Part shown: positions 26,517-34,934 of the stretch, piece after piece
Layout of the letters: the number at the start of each line of letters is the position of its first letter
Numbering within the stretch: the stretch's first letter is position 1
DNA from: Flavobacteriales bacterium
GTDB lineage: Bacteria; Bacteroidota; Bacteroidia; Flavobacteriales_D; Sanyastnellaceae
Reading direction: 5' to 3'
NCBI GenBank assembly: GCA_022447625.1
Contig: JAKVAX010000005.1
Span: forward strand, 1-64,000
Length of the DNA: 64,000 bases
Notes under the pieces: generated by a model
Database searches by the model: none
Seen by the model: only the letters and a program-made list of their open reading frames with translations
Told to the model about the DNA's origin: nothing
Position numbers and translations under genes: made by a program

Positions 26517-27115
26517 TGTTTTACGAATTCAAAGGGTTCATCCCGGTTGTCCACCCATCTTCATACGTTCATCCGCTCGCGGCGGTGACTGGGAATGTCA
26601 TCATCGGAAAAGACTGCTATATCGGACCGGGAGCTGCGATTCGTGGTGATTGGGGAGGTATTGTGATCAAAGACGGTTGTAATGTGCAAGAGAATTGTAC
26701 AGTGCACATGTTCCCAGGCGTGACCTTAACCCTTGATGAAGGTGCGCACATTGGGCACGGAGCCATCGTACATGGAGCCAATATTGGTAAGAATGTGCTG
26801 GTTGGAATGAACGCCGTGATTATGGATGAAGCAGAGATCGGTGACGGATCGATCATTGGCGCCTTGAGTTTCGTGAAAGCAAAGACAGTGATTCCTCCTA
26901 GAAGTTTGGTCGTTGGCAACCCAGCTAAGATCATCAAGGAGGTCTGTGACGACATGCTTAACTGGAAGACAAAAGGCACAGCGCTGTACCAACAACTCCC
27001 AAGCGATATTCGGGAGCACATGCGTGAAGTAGAGCCTCTGAGTGAAATTCCAGCTGATCGACCGTTACAAGAAAAGCTCTACGAAACCTGGGAACAACTG
27101 AAAAAGGGTGAGTAA
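26516..27115 (+). CDS. Gamma-carbonic-anhydrase-fold hexapeptide protein (PaaY-like)
   Basis: 199 residues, left-handed beta-helix. Hexapeptide run from V-T-G-N-V-I-I-G-K-D-C-Y-I-G to I-G-N-V-L-V-G-M-N-A, with histidines H-M-F-P, G-H-G-A and V-H-G-A that fit the zinc-binding positions of gamma carbonic anhydrases. Closest in look to PaaY, a thioesterase or hydratase linked to phenylacetate degradation. Starts at the last base of the gene before it and overlaps the methyltransferase gene after it. Confidence 0.85.
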   Translation: MFYEFKGFIPVVHPSSYVHPLAAVTGNVIIGKDCYIGPGAAIRGDWGGIVIKDGCNVQENCTVHMFPGVTLTLDEGAHIGHGAIVHGANIGKNVLVGMNAVIMDEAEIGDGSIIGALSFVKAKTVIPPRSLVVGNPAKIIKEVCDDMLNWKTKGTALYQQLPSDIREHMREVEPLSEIPADRPLQEKLYETWEQLKKGE

Positions 27116-27812
27116 ACCTTTTCGCTTTAAGCAATTCCAAGTACGACAAGACCGAAGCGCAATGAAAATCGGCACCGATGGATTGGTGCTTGGTGCTCTG
27201 GCGCCTTGTGAAGGAGCCTTACAGGTCTTGGAAGTAGGGACGGGGACAGGAGTGGTGAGCATGATGCTTGCTCAGCGATTTCCTGGTATTGAGATTACCA
27301 CGCTAGAGATTGATGAAGCAGCTGCCTCAGAGGCAATACAGAACGTGGAAGCATCTCCTTTCGGTGATCGTATTGAAGTCATCAACACGCCCTTTCAGTC
27401 TTTCTTGAGCGACCGTCAGTTTGATCATATCGTTTCTAATCCACCGTTTTTTCAAGAGAGTCTGAGATCTCCGAGGTACCAGCGTTCTTTAGCACGTCAG
27501 GATCACGGTTTGTCCATATTCGACTTGCTTGATGGCGGAAAACGTTTGCTAAAACCAGGAGGGAAGATGACCATTATTTGGCCATTCGACCGAAAGGAAG
27601 AACTCTTTAATACAGCTCATGATGTGGCGCTTTATCCTGAGGTAATTACTCATCTGCACACAAAGCCAGATCGTGAGGCAAAGCGGATCATTGTGAAGTT
27701 AGGGCATAAACAGGTTGAGATGGTGGCGAACCAACTCACGGTGGAAGATGCCTTTGGCGAGTATTCAGATGAATATAAGGAGCTCTTGAAAGACTTCCTT
27801 TTGATATTCTAG
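27108..27812 (+). CDS. tRNA1(Val) (adenine37-N6)-methyltransferase
   Basis: 234 residues. Class I SAM methyltransferase of the YfiC/TrmN6 group, which methylates A37 of tRNA-Val. Motif I is LEVGTGTGVVSMML (residues about 42-55), and the N6-adenine catalytic motif N-P-P-F is in IVSNPPFFQES. The start MSKPFRFKQFQVRQDRSAMKIGTDG is typical of the family. Final gene of the thiolase overlap group. Confidence 0.85.
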   Translation: MSKPFRFKQFQVRQDRSAMKIGTDGLVLGALAPCEGALQVLEVGTGTGVVSMMLAQRFPGIEITTLEIDEAAASEAIQNVEASPFGDRIEVINTPFQSFLSDRQFDHIVSNPPFFQESLRSPRYQRSLARQDHGLSIFDLLDGGKRLLKPGGKMTIIWPFDRKEELFNTAHDVALYPEVITHLHTKPDREAKRIIVKLGHKQVEMVANQLTVEDAFGEYSDEYKELLKDFLLIF

Positions 27813-27819
27813 AAGGAGA

Positions 27820-28209
27820 CTATGAACCTAGAATACGCTTGAGCTTGTCAACTTGGCTATCCCAAAGCAGCTGCGATTCTTCTAGTTCATCCTCTTCAGC
27901 GAAATCAGTCACAATTAAGGCTGTTTCACCGGTGAGTGCATCGATCTTAATTCGAAGTTCAAAGAACGATTTGTCATCGTCATCTTCTTCGGTTTCGAGC
28001 CACTTGAATTTAACGTACTCTTCACGTTTTTTAGTGAGTAGACGGGCGTCTTCACCGGCACCATCCCACAGGAATGTGTAGACATCTTTGCGGATGTTTA
28101 CATCATCAGCGAACCATTCAGAAAGCCCGCTTGGAGTGCTTAAACAATTATATAGAATACCTTTAGAGGCGTTAATGAGGTATTCTCGTTGGAACTTTTC
28201 CTTATCCAT
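27820..28209 (-). CDS. START-like domain protein
   Basis: 129 residues. N-terminus K-F-Q-R-E-Y-L-I-N-A-S-K-G-I-L-Y-N-C-L-S-T-P-S-G-L matches the small START/AHSA1-like family conserved in Bacteroidota, with a following S-E-W-F-A-D-D-V-N. Likely a ligand-binding cavity protein, cytosolic; ligand unknown. Convergent with the tRNA methyltransferase, seven bases apart. Confidence 0.8.
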   Translation of the reverse strand: MDKEKFQREYLINASKGILYNCLSTPSGLSEWFADDVNIRKDVYTFLWDGAGEDARLLTKKREEYVKFKWLETEEDDDDKSFFELRIKIDALTGETALIVTDFAEEDELEESQLLWDSQVDKLKRILGS

Positions 28210-28310
28210 ACATAGTCCTTGTTAGGAAGTCAGGTAATATAGACATTTTCCCTTACGATACCACTCCGTTTATATAAGTCTAAAATGTGGTGTGGCTTTT
28301 AAAAAATATC

Positions 28311-28318
28311 TATATTTG
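28311..28318 (+). promoter_or_regulatory. -7 box of tRNA gene
   Basis: TATATTTG matches TAnnTTTG, thirteen bases before the mature tRNA 5' end. Confidence 0.65.
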
Positions 28319-28330
28319 CACCCCTGAAAT

Positions 28331-28404
28331 GGCGAGGTAGCTCAGCTGGTTAGAGCGCAGGATTCATAATCCTGAGGTCGAGAGTTCAAGTCTCTCTCTC
28401 GCTA
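28331..28404 (+). tRNA. tRNA with CAU anticodon (elongator Met, possibly Ile2)
   Basis: Cloverleaf of 74 nt: acceptor GGCGAGG pairs with TCTCGCT (two G-U), D arm GCTCAGCTGGTTAGAGC, anticodon stem CAGGA/TCCTG with loop TTCATAA (anticodon CAT), T stem GAGAG/CTCTC with loop TTCAAGT. CCA is not encoded. It looks like elongator tRNA-Met; a CAT tRNA could also be a lysidine-modified tRNA-Ile. Confidence 0.93.
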
Positions 28405-28415
28405 CAAAAAAAAGA

Positions 28416-28441
28416 AAAGCCCGTTCAATCGAACGGGCTTT
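28416..28441. terminator. Bidirectional intrinsic terminator
   Basis: Perfect 11-bp stem AAAGCCCGTTC with loop AATC; both ends carry A/T runs, so it can stop the tRNA transcript and the minus-strand gene at 28461. Confidence 0.88.
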
Positions 28442-28460
28442 GTCTTTCCAGCTATTTTGG

Positions 28461-29447
28461 CTAGTCTTTGATAAATCGGGCGGAACCTAGGTTTATTCCA
28501 TCTCCCCAAATGCCCAGTATGTAAAGTCCGTTAGGTAAATCATCAATAGCGATGACAGAAGTTTGTGTTTCGCTTTGATTGATTTTCTTGACCACTTTTC
28601 CTTGTAGATCATAGACCTCATAACGCAGCTGTCCGGGAGGTGCAGGGAAGTTCACGGTCAGCTGTTGCTGAGCGGGGATAGGTCCAACAGTGATGTTGGG
28701 ATAAGTCGGAAAGCTGACGAATCCTCCGAAGTCAATTGCGTAGAAGCGGAAGTTATCAATCATCCAGCCTTCTTTCTGGGTGTCTATGCTATCAGAGATA
28801 AAGTTAAACCGCAGGATGAGTGAGTCGATTTGACTTACTGCTATGTCCGAAGGAAAAAGAGGTAAGCCAACACTAAAGCCAAAGTTCGTTTGAGTCCAAT
28901 CATAACAACCAGAGAAGCCTGGCTCGCCGTTGTGTAGCGTGTCTGTTTCTGTGTAGAGACCTAAGTTGGTTTCCATCCAATCAGCCCCAGTCCATGGAGA
29001 AATGGCCCAATAGATGTCACCTGCAGGCTGTTCAATGATATTGGTAAAAGTCTGTCCACCGTCAAACGATAGTTCAATGTAGCCTCCATCCAGAAGCGTA
29101 TCTGAGTACATTTTGTGTTGGAACTCAATAAAGAAATGATCTGGAAAGAAGAAGCCAGGTGTATTGAACTCATCAGTAATTATAAGGTCGAACCAAGAGT
29201 GGTTATTGATCGGGTAATCCAACACGCTGTCAGTGATCATGGCTAACTGTGGTGTAAAGGCAGTATCTAGCTTATTTTTTCCAGGTGTGCCAAGCACCCA
29301 GAGATTTGTAGAGTCATCCGGAATGACAATCGCATCAAATGGTTCTTCTAAGTTGTACAATGAATCGCCAGGGTATTCCTCCCAATCCTGCGCAATTGAG
29401 TGAATGCTTATCAAAATGGAAAGCACGAGAAGGTAGAGTGTTCTCAT
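28461..29447 (-). CDS. T9SS-sorted secreted protein
   Basis: 328 residues; signal peptide ends near IHSIAQ. The body has jelly-roll-like strands (FQHKMYSDTLLDGGYIELSFDGG, then W-M-I-D-N-F-R-F) typical of Bacteroidota secreted proteins with sheet-rich domains. The C-terminus V-Y-D-L-Q-G-K-V-V through NGLYILGIWGDG is a type A T9SS sorting domain. It ends right at the terminator hairpin. No enzyme motif seen. Confidence 0.8.
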   Translation of the reverse strand: MRTLYLLVLSILISIHSIAQDWEEYPGDSLYNLEEPFDAIVIPDDSTNLWVLGTPGKNKLDTAFTPQLAMITDSVLDYPINNHSWFDLIITDEFNTPGFFFPDHFFIEFQHKMYSDTLLDGGYIELSFDGGQTFTNIIEQPAGDIYWAISPWTGADWMETNLGLYTETDTLHNGEPGFSGCYDWTQTNFGFSVGLPLFPSDIAVSQIDSLILRFNFISDSIDTQKEGWMIDNFRFYAIDFGGFVSFPTYPNITVGPIPAQQQLTVNFPAPPGQLRYEVYDLQGKVVKKINQSETQTSVIAIDDLPNGLYILGIWGDGINLGSARFIKD

Positions 29448-29613
29448 AAATTAAGTGTTTGTTGTTAACTTGAAGTTAGAATAGTTCCCAAGGGTTCACA
29501 AGGCTAGTTGAATACGAAGCTTGATATCTCAATCTAAGAGGTTGCTTGGATGATTAAGCTCAATAAATTAGAGTAGGAATGTGAGTTCTGAAGCTATGTC
29601 AGTAGATGGGAAG

Positions 29614-29931
29614 TCAGGATTGGAAGGGGGTAGAGGCCAGGAGATCATCCGTGCTCTCGAGTTGGTACACTGTTTTAATCTTAAGGGTAGAATCTTTCAT
29701 GTCTTGACTAATTTTTTCCGCTATAGCGGGAAGCCGAGAGCCTGAGTTTTCCCATCGTTCTTTCGAAGGCCACTGCGCATAAGCTACGTAGTGGGTGTCG
29801 CTCTGTTGATGGAGTCTAGATCCAAGACTACCCTCGAATTCATAGATGAGCTCAGTCATTTCACGCCAAGCTTGGCAGAACAAATCTTCTTTTCCAGGGA
29901 TGACCTGGAATTCATATACAACACAAAACAT
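29614..29931 (-). CDS. ABM-like (antibiotic biosynthesis monooxygenase) protein
   Basis: 105 residues: F-C-V-V-Y-E-F-Q-V-I-P-G-K-E-D, then an A-W-R-E-M-T segment, then L-G-S-R-L-H. Ferredoxin-like dimeric barrel; similar to small proteins of unknown redox or binding role. Eighteen bases downstream of the HEAT-like gene and on the same strand. Confidence 0.75.
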   Translation of the reverse strand: MFCVVYEFQVIPGKEDLFCQAWREMTELIYEFEGSLGSRLHQQSDTHYVAYAQWPSKERWENSGSRLPAIAEKISQDMKDSTLKIKTVYQLESTDDLLASTPFQS

Positions 29932-29948
29932 AGTTGAAAAGATAGCGA

Positions 29949-30473
29949 TTAGCTTCGTGCATTGATCGACGCGATGATCTTATGTGCATTTTGAACGAAG
30001 TTGGTAGTTTCATTTGGAAGATTCACTTCGATTGCCGCCACTAATTCATTGGAAATCTCGGGATAGATCTTGCTCAAGCTGGCGAGGATAAACATGGAGT
30101 AATATCGTTCCGCGGTAGCGCTTTTAGGATCCATTAAGCGCTCAAAACATACATCCATAACTTCACCCTGATGGTCTACAGGAATGCCTTGTTCTTTGTC
30201 TACATCATAGATGCATTTCAGCAAATCTCTTCTGGCACCCGTTATAGTCACTTCACGTAATTGCGCAGTTAAGAAACTGATATGATTGATCACAGATTTG
30301 TGATCGTCATCGGCTATGGTTCGAAGGACATAGGCAGCCTTTGCAGACGCTGGGTACTCATTTTCAGTGATGATATCTAGAAGCTGATATAAGTCTTCCC
30401 TACCGTCTCGAATACGTTGGCTCAGCTCTCGGGCTTTTTGTTTGGCAAACCCCGTGGTCAGTATGTCTCGCAC
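29949..30473 (-). CDS. HEAT-like helical protein, unknown
   Basis: 174 residues, nearly all helix; segments like E-N-E-Y-P-A-S-A-K-A-A-Y-V-L-R-T-I and Y-Y-S-M-F-I-L-A-S-L-S-K-I-Y look like HEAT/armadillo repeats. Function not recognised. It starts at the last base of the TlpA-like gene. A copy of the iterated 14-bp word inside reads S-A-T-A-E-R. Confidence 0.6.
   Translation of the reverse strand: MRDILTTGFAKQKARELSQRIRDGREDLYQLLDIITENEYPASAKAAYVLRTIADDDHKSVINHISFLTAQLREVTITGARRDLLKCIYDVDKEQGIPVDHQGEVMDVCFERLMDPKSATAERYYSMFILASLSKIYPEISNELVAAIEVNLPNETTNFVQNAHKIIASINARS
30108..30121 (-). repeat. Iterated 14-bp word, copy 7
   Basis: Minus strand GCGCTACCGCGGAA, in the HEAT-like gene, read as S-A-T-A-E. 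Confidence 0.82.
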
Positions 30474-31999
30474 TATCCTCGTTCTTCGCGTACCGCCTTT
30501 TCTTCCTTTGGTGTTTTAGCAGGAGGGAAGTCCCCTGTTGAATTGTCTTCAGCTTCTAGTCGCTTCAACAATTCTCCGATTTGCTCTGCACTCAACTGCT
30601 TTGCGATTACTCTCTTGTCCTCGTCAAGAAGGAAGACTTTTGGAGTTGAGAATACATCAAAGGTCGAACGGAAATTCAAGCTGAGAAGGCTGGTCACACC
30701 AGTGCTGATTAGCTTGGTTGCTGAATCAGTGGCATTAATAGCAGGGTTATCAGAAACGTGGTACCAACCGTCTAATTCTTTTTCTCGGATGAACTTGATC
30801 CACGGCTCTGTTTCAAAGTCGTTTCCTATGGCAAACACCTTTAGTCCCTTGTCGTTCCACTCTTCTGAGAGCTCCTGAAGCTTCGGCATTTCTTTCTTAC
30901 AATGACCACACGTTGATTCCCAGATGGCGATAACCGTATACTTGGCTTCAATCTCATATAGGTTCACCCAGTTGGTTAACGTAGTGTCTGGAAGAATAAT
31001 ATTTGGAATAGGTTCTCCACAAACCGTATACCTCAAATCCTTCGCACGGTCAAGAATCTTCGTTGTTGCTTCCTCGTCAAGCCAGTCAGCTTTGCCTGTT
31101 CGATAGTATCGATCAACCATTCCCACGAAGACCTTATCCATACACATGATGTTCGATGATTCAGCTGCGTACGTAATGTGATGAGTGAAGTACTTAAACA
31201 TATCGTAGTTGTCAGTACGTTCAACCAATTCAAATGCTTCTTTCAATAACGAGTCAGGAATTTGAGGTAGCACCTTCGTCCAGTACTTATCAAGTACGCG
31301 GTGAAACATCTGGTCACGCACAAGGCGTGGGTCAGAGAAATCTACGCGATCCCAGTAATGATCGCGGTAGTAGTAGTACTTCCACGTCTGAGCGTCTTCC
31401 ACACCTTCTGGGGCTTCAGGCACCTCAACATCCAAGGTCATTTGCATAAGCTTGGTGAAAAGTAGTTCAGGATGCTTGGCGATGAGATCTTTCTGGTATT
31501 CCTGAACATCGTCGTTCAATTGCTTGATCTCAGCACGTGCTTGCTCTTTTTGTTGATCAGACTTCAATGTGTCAGCCAACACAGCATCAAAAGGCGCACG
31601 CGCATTTCGTTTACGTTGGATGAAATGCAAGTAGTTGAAGAACTGCTCGTTCTCATCCGACTTATGCACTGTCAGGTTGTTTATCAAGTCGTTCGTATCT
31701 GTCTCTAGGTAGATATCTTCTTGACTGACGATGATGTCAAAGAATTTCGGTCCTGGCGCAACAACGGCGTACTTCCCACATTCCTCAAATGGCTTTCCTT
31801 GGAACTCGAAGTATCCATTAGCATCAGCCATAGTCGTGTCGTTGTAGTAGAGCTTTTCTCCGTAATAATTGGCCAGGTAGACTTCCTGATTCTCGACCCC
31901 TCTGATCTTCAGTCGGATTTTATTGTCTTGTGCATCGGTATGTATGGTGAACATGCCTAAGACAAGGATCAAGCTAAATTTCAGGATAGATTTGATCAT
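30473..31999 (-). CDS. TlpA-like thioredoxin-domain protein
   Basis: 508 residues from the ATG at 31999 (signal peptide ending FTIHTDAQ). N-terminal DUF4369-like sandwich (residues about 25-130), a long helical middle (residues 130-360), and a C-terminal TlpA/AhpC domain with active-site T-C-G-H-C-K-K-E-M-P. Usually periplasmic thiol-disulfide oxidoreductases in Bacteroidota. The final residues are a charged tail. Overlaps the start of the HEAT-like gene by one base. Confidence 0.85.
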   Translation of the reverse strand: MIKSILKFSLILVLGMFTIHTDAQDNKIRLKIRGVENQEVYLANYYGEKLYYNDTTMADANGYFEFQGKPFEECGKYAVVAPGPKFFDIIVSQEDIYLETDTNDLINNLTVHKSDENEQFFNYLHFIQRKRNARAPFDAVLADTLKSDQQKEQARAEIKQLNDDVQEYQKDLIAKHPELLFTKLMQMTLDVEVPEAPEGVEDAQTWKYYYYRDHYWDRVDFSDPRLVRDQMFHRVLDKYWTKVLPQIPDSLLKEAFELVERTDNYDMFKYFTHHITYAAESSNIMCMDKVFVGMVDRYYRTGKADWLDEEATTKILDRAKDLRYTVCGEPIPNIILPDTTLTNWVNLYEIEAKYTVIAIWESTCGHCKKEMPKLQELSEEWNDKGLKVFAIGNDFETEPWIKFIREKELDGWYHVSDNPAINATDSATKLISTGVTSLLSLNFRSTFDVFSTPKVFLLDEDKRVIAKQLSAEQIGELLKRLEAEDNSTGDFPPAKTPKEEKAVREERG

Positions 32000-32106
32000 A
32001 ATCGTTGTTGGTTTGTTTCGATGACTACCTTTTGAGTGCAAAAGTTGTTCCTCAAAGGTAGGATTAACAAATATTCACCACTAGTGTTGCCAAATTGATT
32101 TCGACA

Positions 32107-32904
32107 ATGAACTTTTCAAAGGTATCGATCATAGGAAGTGGCTGGAGCGGAATAGCGCTAGCGCGGAAGCTGAGAAAGGAAGGGAGAGAGGTGGTAGTGA
32201 CTTCCAGATCATCAGCTCAGAGAGAGGCGTTAGCCCAAGAAGGAATTCGTTTAGAAGTGCTTGATGTCTTGAGCGATGAATTCCTCGAAGCAACCACAAT
32301 GGTGCTTTCTGAGGTCTTTCAGACTGATTTGGTCATTATTACACTTACGCCGCCGAAAAGTGATCGAATAGAAAACGCTGCTCAGCGAGGTCACGAAGCT
32401 ATAGCTCGTCAGTTGAGTTTGCATGGCGTCGAGCAAACTGTGCTGCTTAGTTCTACTGGAGCTTATCCGAACCTCAATAAAGACGTTTTTGAGGACGATG
32501 CTGCAAATATTATTTCGAGACATTCAGGTGTTTCAATTCTTGCGTTAGAAAAGGTATATAAAGAGCTGCCTATCTGCATTTTCAGAATGGGGGGATTGGC
32601 GGGGTCAGGTCGTGAACCAAGCCGTATGTATCATAGGGATGGTATGATCATCAATAGTAAGAGTCCGGTCAATGTTACATGGTTACGTGATATTCTAGGG
32701 GTGATAGGATTCCTTTGTGATGTAGGACAAATGTCAGGGGTTTATAATTTGGTTGATCCGGAGTTATTGACAAAGGAAGAGTTCGTTCGTAGGTATAACT
32801 CTGAACCTTTTGTATCAACGCTAAAAATAGACAACCAACTCGCTGAATGGAAGCGAGTTCGGAGTGACCGAGTTATGTCAATTGGATATCAGTTCGTACC
32901 TTAG
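32107..32904 (+). CDS. YeeZ-like NAD-dependent epimerase/dehydratase-family protein
   Basis: 265 residues from 32107 (MNFSKVSIIGSG). Rossmann motif G-S-G-W-S-G-I-A-L; V-I-I-T-L-T-P-P; V-L-L-S-S-T-G-A-Y; then I-F-R-M-G-G-L-A-G. Resembles the YeeZ/atypical SDR group. Cofactor and substrate unknown. It holds a copy of the iterated 14-bp word. Confidence 0.75.
   Translation: MNFSKVSIIGSGWSGIALARKLRKEGREVVVTSRSSAQREALAQEGIRLEVLDVLSDEFLEATTMVLSEVFQTDLVIITLTPPKSDRIENAAQRGHEAIARQLSLHGVEQTVLLSSTGAYPNLNKDVFEDDAANIISRHSGVSILALEKVYKELPICIFRMGGLAGSGREPSRMYHRDGMIINSKSPVNVTWLRDILGVIGFLCDVGQMSGVYNLVDPELLTKEEFVRRYNSEPFVSTLKIDNQLAEWKRVRSDRVMSIGYQFVP
32155..32168 (+). repeat. Iterated 14-bp word, copy 8
   Basis: GCGCTAGCGCGGAA in the YeeZ-like gene, read in the second frame as A-L-A-R-K. 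Confidence 0.82.
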
Positions 32905-32968
32905 GAAAATACGGTTTTTCCCGTTTTAGGAATTCAACTGGATTCCCATTTGTGGAAAAAATTGTCTA

Positions 32969-33859
32969 ATGATTTATCGGCAATCGATAGGTCAGGTTAA
33001 CTTAGCTACTGTAAAGTCACAGTCTATGCTCTCCACATTGACTCACGTACTTACTGGGCGCAATAATCGCCCCATTCTACTGGACATAAAGTGGGACAAA
33101 GAACAGACTCAAAAGGGTCTGGTCATCTTCGTGCACGGGTATAAAGGGTTCAAAGATTGGGGTGCATGGAACCTAGTGTCTGAGAAATTCGCTCGAGCTG
33201 GTTACACCTTCTTGAAGTTTAACTTCTCACACAACGGTACTACACCTGAGTACCCCGAAGACTTCGTAGATCTAGAAGCGTTCAGTGATAACAACTATTC
33301 CATCGAGCTGGATGAAATCCGTATTGTTACGGATTGGGCCTTGTCAAGTAAAGAGGTACCTAAATCAAAACAAACCTCATTAATTGGGCACAGCAGAGGT
33401 GGCGGGCTTGCCATTCTCGGAGCAACGGAAGATGAACGGATTGATAAATTGATCACGTGGGCTGCTGTTTCTGATTTTGGTGATCGTTTCCCTATCTATG
33501 AAGATCTGCATCAGTGGAGGTGGGATGGTATATACCATGTTCTAAATGGAAGAACAGGTCAGAAAATGCCTCACAAATACCAGTGGTATAAAGACTTTAA
33601 AGAAAACGAAGAGCGTCTCTATATTCGACGACATGCCCGAAAATATACAAAGCCATCGTTGATTGTGCACGCCCTAGATGACCTGGCTGTTCACGGGAGT
33701 GCAGCAATGCGCATTCACAAATGGATTAAGACCTCACAGATCATTCTGAAAGATGATGGAGGTCACACTTTTGGGATGTCTCACCCTTGGGAAAAAGAAA
33801 ATTTACCAATTGTTATGAATGACGTTGTAGCTAGAAGCATTAGCTTTCTGTCGCTATGA
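32969..33859 (+). CDS. Alpha/beta hydrolase
   Basis: 296 residues from 32969, or 277 from the ATG at 33026. Serine-hydrolase core: L-V-I-F-V-H-G-Y-K-G-F oxyanion region, nucleophile elbow G-H-S-R-G-G-G, acid in V-H-A-L-D-D, and catalytic His in G-G-H-T-F-G. Likely an esterase or peptidase-like enzyme; substrate unknown. Overlaps a small membrane protein gene by ATGA. Confidence 0.82.
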   Translation: MIYRQSIGQVNLATVKSQSMLSTLTHVLTGRNNRPILLDIKWDKEQTQKGLVIFVHGYKGFKDWGAWNLVSEKFARAGYTFLKFNFSHNGTTPEYPEDFVDLEAFSDNNYSIELDEIRIVTDWALSSKEVPKSKQTSLIGHSRGGGLAILGATEDERIDKLITWAAVSDFGDRFPIYEDLHQWRWDGIYHVLNGRTGQKMPHKYQWYKDFKENEERLYIRRHARKYTKPSLIVHALDDLAVHGSAAMRIHKWIKTSQIILKDDGGHTFGMSHPWEKENLPIVMNDVVARSISFLSL

Positions 33860-34011
33860 GTATTCTAAGAGTTATCCTATCCATCATTTTCCCTCCGTTA
33901 GCTGTATTTGATCGAGGCTGTGGATCGATCATTATCGTATTTCTTTTGACCCTATGTGGATGGGTGCCTGGTGTTATTGCAGCCCTAATCATTCTTAACA
34001 GGAAGGAATAA
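33856..34011 (+). CDS. YqaE/Pmp3-family small membrane protein
   Basis: 51 residues with an ATG overlapping the hydrolase stop. Two membrane helices around F-P-P-L-A-V-F-D-R-G-C-G, then F-L-L-T-L-C-G-W-V-P-G-V-I-A-A-L. This is the UPF0057/Pmp3 signature; yeast Pmp3 affects membrane potential and ion tolerance. Bacterial role not settled. Confidence 0.9.
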   Translation: MSILRVILSIIFPPLAVFDRGCGSIIIVFLLTLCGWVPGVIAALIILNRKE

Positions 34012-34058
34012 AAAAAGAGGGTTGACGACCTTCCTAAGCTAATCAGTATTGCTAAACA

Positions 34059-34802
34059 TTAGTAGACGAGCGCCGTACCTGTTCTCAACGCAGTTTCTTT
34101 CTGGATCAGCTCATCCATCAAGTTCTGGCGTTGTACCTCTAGAGCACGCACTTTGCGCTCACTCTCATCAATATCATCGTTTGCTTTGTCTCTGCGGCGC
34201 ATGTGTCTATTCTTTTGCGCCTTTAAAGACGCACGATCATCTTCTAGTTCTTCAAGTTGCTCATTCTTCGTTACAAGGGCGAATGCAGTGATTTTTTCTT
34301 GAGTGGCTTCAATTTCAACTTCTTTGTGTTCGATGCCTTGCTCTCCATCGATGATTCGCTGTTCCAACATGTCAATCTCACCAAGTAGTTTTTCAATTTG
34401 CGCCTTTTTCTTGATGATTGCGTTGGCATCTCGTTTGTTGCGGCGCTCCAGTTGATGTTGTTCTTTTTCAACACGTTTGATCTTATCTTCTAGCGTTTCT
34501 AGGTCATGTCCAGCGATCTCAGCTTTCAATTTCGCTGTTTGCTTCACATTTTCTTCTTCTTGCTTTTCAATGTAGGAGATTTCACGGTCCGCTTCTTTTG
34601 AAGTGTGATCTTTCGATTTCATTGTACGCTCTTCACGCATGATCGCGCGGTCAATTTTGTCCTTCTCCTTATGGATGTCAGAAACACGTTCTTCAAACAT
34701 TTCTCGTTCTGTGGCAGAGAGCGATTGTGTTGACAAGGGGGGTGTTTGAGCTCCAGCCATGAGAGAGAGGAACAAGGCACATAGTAGGATAGGGGTTTTC
34801 AT
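34059..34802 (-). CDS. Secreted coiled-coil protein
   Basis: 247 residues with signal peptide (LLCALFLSLMAGAQ). Almost the entire remainder is charged heptad-like coiled coil (REERTMKSKDH, LEDKIKRVEKEQHQLERRNK, L-E-Q-R-I-I). Low-complexity lysine/glutamate content gives many shadow frames. Function unknown; probably a periplasmic or outer-membrane-facing structural protein. Confidence 0.65.
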   Translation of the reverse strand: MKTPILLCALFLSLMAGAQTPPLSTQSLSATEREMFEERVSDIHKEKDKIDRAIMREERTMKSKDHTSKEADREISYIEKQEEENVKQTAKLKAEIAGHDLETLEDKIKRVEKEQHQLERRNKRDANAIIKKKAQIEKLLGEIDMLEQRIIDGEQGIEHKEVEIEATQEKITAFALVTKNEQLEELEDDRASLKAQKNRHMRRRDKANDDIDESERKVRALEVQRQNLMDELIQKETALRTGTALVY

Positions 34803-34872
34803 ATCGAAAGTTTTTATTCTGATATTCAGACGTCAACAAAAAGAAAAAGTCACATTCGAATTATTAGGGCAT

Positions 34873-34909
34873 AAAAAAACCGACCCCTTCACCAAAGTGA
34901 AAGGGCCGG
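34873..34909 (-). terminator. Intrinsic terminator of the 34935 gene
   Basis: On the minus strand a 13-bp stem (CCGGCCCTTTCAC, two G-U) with loop TTTG is followed by seven Ts. Confidence 0.85.
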
Positions 34910-34934
34910 AATCTGAATTATTTTTAGGTGAAGT